A stretch of DNA of 64,000 nt, taken from Blastomonas sp. AAP53 (GTDB lineage: Bacteria > Pseudomonadota > Alphaproteobacteria > Sphingomonadales > Sphingomonadaceae). The stretch lies in contig NZ_ANFZ01000006.1 in NCBI RefSeq assembly GCF_000331245.1, positions 62,001-126,000 on the forward strand, read 5' to 3'. This document shows positions 18,273 through 24,491 of this stretch, one piece after another (position 1 is the stretch's first letter; each line of letters begins with the position of its first letter). A program made the position numbers and the translations under genes. The notes beneath the pieces were generated by a model. It did no database searches. It worked only from the letters and a program-made list of their open reading frames with translations, and was not told the DNA's origin.

Positions 18273-18840
18273 AACGCGAGCATTGCCGGGCGTCGGAAAG
18301 CCCGTCGATCGCCGCCCAACCGTTGATGATCCTGGCAATCTGCTGCGAACGCGCTCGCGTCATGCCGCCCAGTGCGATCACCGGGAGGCGCGAGTGCTGC
18401 GCGAGGGTGGCAAACCGGGGGACGCCGAGCGAGGCACTGCCCGGGTGCGTGCGGGTTGCGAAGACCGGGGAGATCAGTGCCTGCGCGTGACCTCGCGTGG
18501 CATTTGCGCGGGCGAGTTCGCGCAGGTCGTGCACCGTCAGCAGCCGGATCAATCCGCTCGCCGCACCGCCGCCGGGCGCGCCATAGCAGCCATCTGCGCG
18601 CCAGCGCCGCGCCATCTTGGCATCGCCTGCCAGCACGATCACGCCGCCGCGCGAGCGGATTTGCTTCGCGAGCCGGTCGAACCGCGCTCGCCGCGCTGTG
18701 GGCTCCAGATGATAATGCCGGAACACCAGCCCCGATCCCAACGGCAGCCGCCTGATCGCGCGCTCCAGCACTGCATTGTTGCGCGCGTCGCTGATCAGCC
18801 AGAGCGTGGGCAATGTGTTTCCGGGCTGGCGGCGGCGCAT
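18226..18840 (-). CDS. ThiE/TenI-like protein (degenerate thiamine phosphate synthase)
   Basis: 204 residues with the beta/alpha barrel pattern of thiamine phosphate synthase and TenI: LWLISDAR at strand 1, GVIVLAGDA, the loop SPVFATRTHPGS corresponding to the pyrophosphate/thiazole region, and LPVIALGGM near the C-terminus. Several residues expected in true ThiE (the QxR/D-rich pyrimidine pyrophosphate site) are not evident, so it may be a TenI-like non-synthase. No other thiamine genes are near. It diverges from the YggS gene (23 bp apart) and overlaps the preceding convergent gene. Confidence 0.7.
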   Translation of the reverse strand: MRRRQPGNTLPTLWLISDARNNAVLERAIRRLPLGSGLVFRHYHLEPTARRARFDRLAKQIRSRGGVIVLAGDAKMARRWRADGCYGAPGGGAASGLIRLLTVHDLRELARANATRGHAQALISPVFATRTHPGSASLGVPRFATLAQHSRLPVIALGGMTRARSQQIARIINGWAAIDGLSDARQCSRFSPLPQPKADQGTSR

Positions 18841-18863
18841 GACCGGGCTTATAGCGCCGCCCC

Positions 18864-19535
18864 ATGACTATGCCCAGCCACTCCGCCGCAACGCCGCTCG
18901 CCACGATCCGAGCAAATATCGCCCAGTCCGAGAAGATCGCGGGGCGCCCCGCCGCATCGACGACGCTGATCGCGATCTCCAAGACCAAGCCGGCAGACGC
19001 AATCGAGGACCTGATCGAACAGGGGCAGCGGGTGTTCGGCGAGAATCGGGTGCAGGAGGCGCAGGCCAAGTTCACCGATCTGCGCGCGCGCCATCCTGAC
19101 CTGGAATTGCACATGGTCGGCCAGCTGCAGTCGAACAAGGCCGACGATGCCGTCGCGCTGTTCGACTATATCCATTCGCTCGATCGCATGTCGCTCGCCA
19201 AGGCGCTCGCCGCCGCGATGGACAAGGCGGGCAGGCAGGTGCCGTGCTTCGTCCAGGTCAACATCGGAGAAGAGGACCAGAAGGGCGGCTGCGCGATTGC
19301 CGAACTGCCCAAGTTCCTTGCCGATGTCCGCGCCCTGGGTCTGCCCGTCATCGGCCTGATGGCGGTGCCGCCGGCCGATGTCGAACCAGCGCCCTATTTC
19401 GCGCTGCTCGCCAACCTGACGCGCGACCATGGGCTCGATCAGCTGAGCATGGGCATGTCGGGCGATTATGAAACTGCCGTGCGTATCGGTGCGACTCATG
19501 TGCGGATTGGCTCTGCGCTGTTCGGCGCACGTTGA
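18864..19535 (+). CDS. YggS/PLPBP family pyridoxal-phosphate homeostasis protein
   Basis: 223-residue single-domain PLP-binding TIM barrel of the YggS/PROSC family, which buffers free PLP and affects amino and keto acid pools rather than catalysing a known reaction. The PLP lysine is K40 in LIAISKTKP. Further family marks are GENRVQEA, HMVGQLQSNK, the QVNIGEEDQKGG segment and the phosphate-binding end LSMGMSGDYETAVRIGATHVRIGSALFG (about residues 193-220). Start at 18864; an ATG two codons later is equally possible. Confidence 0.95.
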   Translation: MTMPSHSAATPLATIRANIAQSEKIAGRPAASTTLIAISKTKPADAIEDLIEQGQRVFGENRVQEAQAKFTDLRARHPDLELHMVGQLQSNKADDAVALFDYIHSLDRMSLAKALAAAMDKAGRQVPCFVQVNIGEEDQKGGCAIAELPKFLADVRALGLPVIGLMAVPPADVEPAPYFALLANLTRDHGLDQLSMGMSGDYETAVRIGATHVRIGSALFGAR

Positions 19536-19667
19536 TAGATCGGTGCACAATTGCCCAGTATTGGGCTAATCAAACTATTGCATCCATAATGGCGTTACTA
19601 GCCGAATAGGCTGGATTGATGTAGAAGGCTCTGCCTATACACGCGCTCCGGCAATATGGGGGGCGGT

Positions 19668-20435
19668 ATGCGGGGTATCTTTCAGGCGGTCGTGGCGGCG
19701 GCGGTGTTGCTTCAGGCATCCGCGCTGCCGGTTTTCGCGCAGGAACGGTCCGCCGTCCGGCAGGGATTTACGCTCGCACCGCAAAGCGGCAAGACGATCT
19801 TGCTGCTGCGACCCTCCGTCCGGGTGGGCGAACAATCGACCGCAGGCATGCCCGAACCGCGCGCCGAGTGGACCGATCAGGCGCGAAATCATATCGAGAC
19901 CGCGTTGGGCGAGGTGCAGCAGCAGCTTGGCAATGTCGTGGTGGCCGCGCCCGAGCCTTTTGGTGACGATGCGCGCAGCGTTGCCGAGCATATGGCGCTG
20001 TTTGCGGCGGTCTCGCGCGCGGTGATTCAGTATCAGTTCTTCGTCGGCAACCGCCTGCCCACCAAGAAGCGCGACAACAAGGCGGGGCAGCTCGACTGGT
20101 CGCTGGGGCCGACGGTTGCCAGCCTGCCGGGCGCGGGCGGGGCGGACTATGCACTGTTCCTGTACACGGACGATCACTATGGCTCGACCGGGCGCAAGAT
20201 GCTGCAGATCGTCGGAATGGTCGCAGGCGTAGGCGTCACGTCGGGCCAGCACATCGGCTATGCCGGTCTGGTCGATCTGAAGACCGGCGATCTGTTGTGG
20301 CTCAATGCCGACTTCCAGATGGGCGGAGATGTGCGCGAGGCAGACGGCGCGCAAAAGCGCGTGCGCCAACTGCTCGAGGACTTTCCGGGCAGCGCAATCC
20401 CCAAGGATGACACGCCCAAGCAGGCCGCGCCATGA
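19668..20435 (+). CDS. Exported protein of unknown function, upstream of M48 protease
   Basis: 255 residues with a Sec signal (hydrophobic core AVVAAAVLLQASALP, end near FAQ-E). The mature part holds LLLRPSVRVGEQSTAG, a central region with WSLGPTVASL and GGADYALFLYTDDHYGSTGR, and GYAGLVDLKTGDLLWLNADFQ; the last suggests a domain found in periplasmic proteins that report on their own assembly, but I do not name a family. ATG 19668 follows a GGGGGGCGG tract; ATG 19656 is an alternative. Its stop overlaps the start of the M48 gene (ATGA), so the two are coupled. Confidence 0.75.
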   Translation: MRGIFQAVVAAAVLLQASALPVFAQERSAVRQGFTLAPQSGKTILLLRPSVRVGEQSTAGMPEPRAEWTDQARNHIETALGEVQQQLGNVVVAAPEPFGDDARSVAEHMALFAAVSRAVIQYQFFVGNRLPTKKRDNKAGQLDWSLGPTVASLPGAGGADYALFLYTDDHYGSTGRKMLQIVGMVAGVGVTSGQHIGYAGLVDLKTGDLLWLNADFQMGGDVREADGAQKRVRQLLEDFPGSAIPKDDTPKQAAP

Positions 20436-21631
20436 TCGCGCGGATTTGGCAGGCGGGCAGCGCGGCGATGCTGGCGCTCGCCAGCCCGGCCCAGGTCGAG
20501 CCAACGCTGCCGCCGCCCTACTCCGGCGCCTATCAGCCGCAGGGCATCGACGAGCAGGGGTTGTGGCGCGAGATGGACGAAGAGGAGCGCCGCTTCGCCC
20601 AATCGGACATGCTGATCCGCGATCAGGCATTGCAGGCCTATGTCACCAGGGTGCTGTGCGACACGGTGGGGCAGGACCGCTGCGGCGCGACCCGGGTCTA
20701 TATCGTCCGGGTTCCGATGTTCAACGCCACCATGTCTCCCAACGGACTGATGCAGGTCTATTCCGGATTGCTGCTGCGCGTGCGCAGCGAGGCCGAGCTG
20801 GGCGCGGTGCTGGGGCATGAATTCGGGCATTTTGAATCACGCCATTCGCTGCAGCAGCTGAAGGCGAGGCGCTCGGGTAGCGATGTGCTGGCCTGGACCG
20901 CCATGCTGGGCGCGCTGGCACCCAGCTATGACACGCTGCGCACCTATCGCAATCTGGAACTCACGATCATTGGCTCGATCTTCCGGTTCGGTCGCGATCA
21001 GGAACGCGAGGCCGACAGTCTCGGCATCGGCTATCTGAACACAAGCGCGCTGCGCCCGCAGGCGGCAGCGCAGGTGTGGGAAAGGCTGATGGGGGAGTTT
21101 GAGGCCGATGCGCTGGCCAAGGGGCTGAAGAAGCCGCGCTTCGACCGGATTCCCTTTTATGCCACGCACCCGCCAGAGGCAGAGCGCGCCGCCACTTTGG
21201 CCTTGCTCGCTCGCCCCGATGCGGCGGCGCGTGACGATGGAGCGGAGCGCTATCGTGCGGCGCTGGCCCCCTGGCTGCCGCAGCTTCTCGATGACCAGAT
21301 CAAGCTGAATGATTTCGGGGCGAGCGAGTATATCATCCAGACGCTGGCGCAGGACGGCTGGACCGCGCCGCTGCACCATGCCCGTGGCGAGCTGCACCGG
21401 ATGCGCGGGGCGCCGCGTGATCTGGTGAACGCGGCGCAATTCTATGCGCAGGCGGTTGCGCTCGACCCCCTTCATGCCGAGGCGCATCGCGGGCTGGGCC
21501 TCTCGCTCCTGAAGACCGGCCAGACCGTCTCAGGCCAGGCAGCGCTGCGGACCTATCTCGCCCTGAAACCTGATGCACCCGATGCGAAGCTGATCGGGAT
21601 GATGATCCCCAAAGAGGTGCCAGCACCATGA
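20432..21631 (+). CDS. M48 family metalloprotease with C-terminal repeats
   Basis: 399 residues. The zinc site is HEFGH at residues 129-133 in VLGHEFGHFESRH, with the third ligand in the downstream READSLGIGYL segment. An N-terminal hydrophobic stretch (residues 8-20) suggests export, so it is probably a BepA/LoiP-like periplasmic peptidase acting on envelope proteins. The last 100 residues have a TPR-like pattern (HARGELHRMRGAPRDLVNAAQFYAQAVALDPLHAEAHRGLG-type spacing of Ala/Gly/Leu). It overlaps its upstream neighbour by ATGA and its broken downstream partner by ATGATG, so three exported proteins are coupled. Confidence 0.9.
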   Translation: MIARIWQAGSAAMLALASPAQVEPTLPPPYSGAYQPQGIDEQGLWREMDEEERRFAQSDMLIRDQALQAYVTRVLCDTVGQDRCGATRVYIVRVPMFNATMSPNGLMQVYSGLLLRVRSEAELGAVLGHEFGHFESRHSLQQLKARRSGSDVLAWTAMLGALAPSYDTLRTYRNLELTIIGSIFRFGRDQEREADSLGIGYLNTSALRPQAAAQVWERLMGEFEADALAKGLKKPRFDRIPFYATHPPEAERAATLALLARPDAAARDDGAERYRAALAPWLPQLLDDQIKLNDFGASEYIIQTLAQDGWTAPLHHARGELHRMRGAPRDLVNAAQFYAQAVALDPLHAEAHRGLGLSLLKTGQTVSGQAALRTYLALKPDAPDAKLIGMMIPKEVPAP

Positions 21632-22229
21632 TGTCCCGTCCCGTCCGCCTGCTCGCCGCAACGTTTCTTCTCGCGCTGATGTGCGCGCCATCTGCTGCCT
21701 ACGCGCACAAGCTTCGCGCGCAGGGAGAGGCGGTTGCGGTGGCCGATTCCGCGCTGACCGTCACGCCGGGGCGCGACTGGAACCGGCTCGACATGCGCAT
21801 CGGCAAGCTGACCGAAAGCTGGACGCTCGACGGCGAGCAGCTCAACGATGTGACCTTTTATGCGGGGATCGAGCCCGGCAAGCCATTGGTGCGCGAACGC
21901 AGCAAGAAGCGCGAACCCTTGCCCAGGTTCACCGCCACCACCCTGCGATCGAAGTGCCGGAACTGCTGGAAGCGACCTATCGCAGCTACAAGCAGATCGG
22001 CACGTTCCGCATGCTCGATGTGGCACCGGGGCAGTTTCTGGGGCGTGACGGGGTGGCATTCAGCTATGAATTCGTCGATCAGGACGAGCTGACGCGGCGC
22101 GGCGAGGCGCAGGCTGCGATCATCGGCGGCAAGTTGTACATGATCACCTTTGATGCGCCGCGGTTGCACTATTTTGCACGCGGGGTCGACGATTTCCGTG
22201 CTTTGGCGACCAGTGCGCACCTGCCCTGA
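21628..22229 (+). pseudogene. Exported protein gene broken by a frameshift
   Basis: The first part, from ATG 21628, encodes a signal peptide (ending near AYA-H) and a mature start with TVTPGRDWNRLD and the WTLDGEQLNDVTFYAGIEPGKPL segment, up to LPRFTATT. In-frame sense is then lost; the family-like continuation EVPELLEATYRSYKQIGTF through GRDGVAFSYEFVDQDEL to the stop at 22229 lies in a different frame. The switch is near 21939-21955 and needs one base added (or two removed). I see no slippery heptamer, so programmed slippage is unlikely. It is either a genuine loss of function or a base-calling error. The intact product would be about 200 residues, exported, coupled to the M48 protease. Confidence 0.75.
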
Positions 22230-22251
22230 CGGCGTTGGGTTCTTTGGCCTG

Positions 22252-23004
22252 CTATTCGGTCACATCGTCGAGCGTGAAATACCCCAGTTTCAGCGATTTG
22301 AGCACCAGCTGGGCTCGATTGGACACGGCAAGGCGACGCCGCGCGTCGGTAAGATATTCGCTGACGGTCTGGTCTGAAATTCCCAGCACCGATGCGATTT
22401 CCCAGCTGGTCATGCCGCGCGCGACCAGCTTGATGCAATCGACCTGGCGCGGCGAGAGCCTCTCGTCATTGTTCACGGCGACTTCCGGCAACTGCGATTG
22501 CCACAGCGTGCGGGCCTGCTGCCCCGCCGCTGCCCCGATCAGCATCGCCAGCATGAACGGGCGCGGTTTCAGGTCCTGGCCATCTTCCACCACGAAATGG
22601 ACGGAAATGGTCGGGTGATCGGGCATGTGGCTGGCAATGGTACAACCCGAACCCAGGCCCATCTTGCGCATTTCTTCAAGATATTCACGCTGGATGCGCG
22701 TGAGCGGAATGATCGAGCTCAGGTCAGACCAGCGGATGGCACCGCCCCGGCGCTGGCAGGCAGCCAGAATGGGGCTGGTCAGGCTGTAGTCGCGGCGCTG
22801 AAAGAGGTCGTGCCAGGTTTCCGGGTAATTGGTGACCATTTCGGGCTTCATCAGGCCCGACTGCACGTGGACATGGCGTGCCAGCGCGGCATAGGCAAAG
22901 CCGAAAGGGCGCGCTGCCTCTGCTGTGGCATGCAAAAGCGCTTCCAGCGACGTAGCCGCTTCAATAGCCGCAGACGCGCGCTCGACAAGGTCCAGTTCCG
23001 GCAT
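22252..23004 (-). CDS. LuxR-family regulator with autoinducer-binding-type domain (solo)
   Basis: 250 residues: an N-terminal Autoind_bind-like domain (about residues 20-165) and a C-terminal GerE helix-turn-helix (about 180-240; LSPRQVDCIKLVARGMTSWEIASVLGIS as landmark region, with the recognition helix in SDQTVSEYLTDARRRL). In the ligand domain the LuxR-type Trp is present in YPETWHDLF, but the Asp-Pro pair that normally holds the acyl-homoserine lactone amide reads Ser-Pro (LTSPIL). No luxI homologue is in the window, so this is a solo, perhaps with a different signal. The 212 bp upstream are gene-free and should hold its promoter. Confidence 0.85.
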   Translation of the reverse strand: MPELDLVERASAAIEAATSLEALLHATAEAARPFGFAYAALARHVHVQSGLMKPEMVTNYPETWHDLFQRRDYSLTSPILAACQRRGGAIRWSDLSSIIPLTRIQREYLEEMRKMGLGSGCTIASHMPDHPTISVHFVVEDGQDLKPRPFMLAMLIGAAAGQQARTLWQSQLPEVAVNNDERLSPRQVDCIKLVARGMTSWEIASVLGISDQTVSEYLTDARRRLAVSNRAQLVLKSLKLGYFTLDDVTE

Positions 23005-23216
23005 ATGACTGGTCTGATTCCCGACAGTTCTCGATGGCCCACAACGGCACGGAGCTGCCAGCGGGAGGAAAGTTAACTACAGTTTAGTCGTTACCTGCTA
23101 TTTACATCTGGGTAAACAGGCAACCCAGATACGGTTACATTGGTCCAGATCGGAGCTATCTGTCTTGCCGTCGAAAAATTCAGCGGCTGTCCGGTCTGTC
23201 GCGCTGCACCGGCAGG

Positions 23217-24233
23217 TTAGGCACCGGGCACGCCCAGCGCTGCTGCCGCCTCACGCACGCGGCGCTGATCTGCAGCCTTGTTCTTCAGCGCAGCGGTGGC
23301 ATCACGCAACGCAGCTTGTGCCTTGCCGGTCTCGCCCAGCTGCATGCGGCTGCGCAGCAGCATGATCCAGCCATCGGTATCGCCCGGCTCGCGCTTCAGA
23401 CGCTCGGCGAGGCCATCGACCATCTGCGCGACCATCATGTCCTGCTGGCCCTGGGGCAGCGCGGCTGCGGCGGCCATCTGGTCCGGACTGGGGCCGGGGA
23501 TGCCGGCGGTCGCGGTCTCGGCGCCATCGGTCCTGAAACCGGCGGTGGGCGGCGCGAATTTGGCCGAGGCCAGCCGCTTCTCGACCTCGATGCCGCGTTC
23601 CTTGCCGACATTGCGGATCACATCCCGGATATCCTTGGCATAAGGCGCGTCGGCCGGCGTTTCGGCGAGCAGGCCGAACCAGTCCTCGATCGCTTCGGCA
23701 TGCTTGCCATCGATATCCTTGGCGGCGGCGAGGAAATAGCGCGCGCGCGCATCCTTGGGGTCGATCTCGACTGCTTTGCTGAAGGCGGCGCGGGCATCCT
23801 GGCTGATCGCCTCGTCCTTGCTGGCCATGACGAGCGCCTCGCCCAGCATCGAATGATATTCCGAATTGCCGGGGGCAAGCTGGACCGCGCGGCGCATGGC
23901 GGTGGCGGATTCGGCAAAGCGGCCGGTCTCGAAATAGCTCCAGCCCAGCATGCGCCAGCCTTCGGCATCATCGGGATTGTCGCGCAAGCGCGTTTCCAGC
24001 GCGGTGATGACCTCGTCGACCGAGGCAGGCTGGCCTTGCGCATTCAAGGGCGCAACCGGGCCCGATGCTGCGGGCTGCTGGTCGGTATAGACCTTGTATC
24101 CTACAGCGCTGACGGCGATCAGCGCGGCTGCAGCCAGTGCGATCCTTCCAGCCCCGAAACCGCCGCCAGATGCGCGGGCAGGGGTATCGGCTGCCGCAGC
24201 AGGGGTGGCGGGATCGGTCATGGGGTCTGTCAT
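23217..24233 (-). CDS. CcmI/CycH-like TPR protein (cytochrome c maturation)
   Basis: 338 residues: short N-terminal cytosolic segment, one membrane helix (about residues 28-46), then a periplasmic TPR region (LGWSYFETGRFAESATAMRRAVQLAP, ARAAFSKAVEIDPKDARARYFLAAAKDIDGKHAEAIEDW as landmark regions) and a C-terminal helical pair of the CcmI type. CcmI hands apocytochrome c to the haem ligation machinery. The other ccm genes are not adjacent, so it is detached from the usual cluster. It is divergent from the haem/flavin locus at 24492, whose third gene needs ten covalent haems; a shared regulatory region is therefore plausible. Confidence 0.75.
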   Translation of the reverse strand: MTDPMTDPATPAAAADTPARASGGGFGAGRIALAAAALIAVSAVGYKVYTDQQPAASGPVAPLNAQGQPASVDEVITALETRLRDNPDDAEGWRMLGWSYFETGRFAESATAMRRAVQLAPGNSEYHSMLGEALVMASKDEAISQDARAAFSKAVEIDPKDARARYFLAAAKDIDGKHAEAIEDWFGLLAETPADAPYAKDIRDVIRNVGKERGIEVEKRLASAKFAPPTAGFRTDGAETATAGIPGPSPDQMAAAAALPQGQQDMMVAQMVDGLAERLKREPGDTDGWIMLLRSRMQLGETGKAQAALRDATAALKNKAADQRRVREAAAALGVPGA

Positions 24234-24294
24234 CTGGGGTCTCTTCGTACGCGTCCGGCGATCAAGCTAGCGGATCGGCCAAAATTTCCAAATT

Positions 24295-24316
24295 CTAAGT
24301 GGTAAAGATCACATTC
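24295..24316. promoter_or_regulatory. CRP-like operator candidate in the divergent gap
   Basis: AGTGG-TAAAGA-TCACA at 24298-24313 fits the CRP/FNR-family layout TGTGA-N6-TCACA: the right half-site is perfect, the left matches three of five positions, and flanking bases also match the 22-bp E. coli CRP consensus at several places. It is 65 bp upstream of the CcmI-like gene and about 180 bp upstream of the flavin/cNMP/ferredoxin gene. A single site in a 258-bp gap could be chance; its interest comes from the cyclic-nucleotide genes beside it. Confidence 0.4.
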
Positions 24317-24491
24317 TTTGCTAGAAATATCGGCATAGGGTTCGCAACCGAATTTGGGCAATTGCTTGCGGCAGCGGGGCATTCTGGCGATAGCGGCACC
24401 GATGGGGGAAGTCGGGCTGCGGGTTTCCGGACTGGTCTGATGGCCTGCGAGCGCAGGCGCACCTGCGTCTGCAACTGGGGGACGCGAACCT

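Noticed and set aside
21930-21960. Programmed -1 frameshift in the exported protein gene
   Set aside because: No X-XXY-YYZ slippery heptamer or downstream knot is evident; a simple indel is more likely.
23090-23160. Lux-box-like dyad upstream of the LuxR gene
   Set aside because: The best TTTAC/GTAAA match has a stem of only 5 bases and does not fit the 18-20 bp Lux-box layout.
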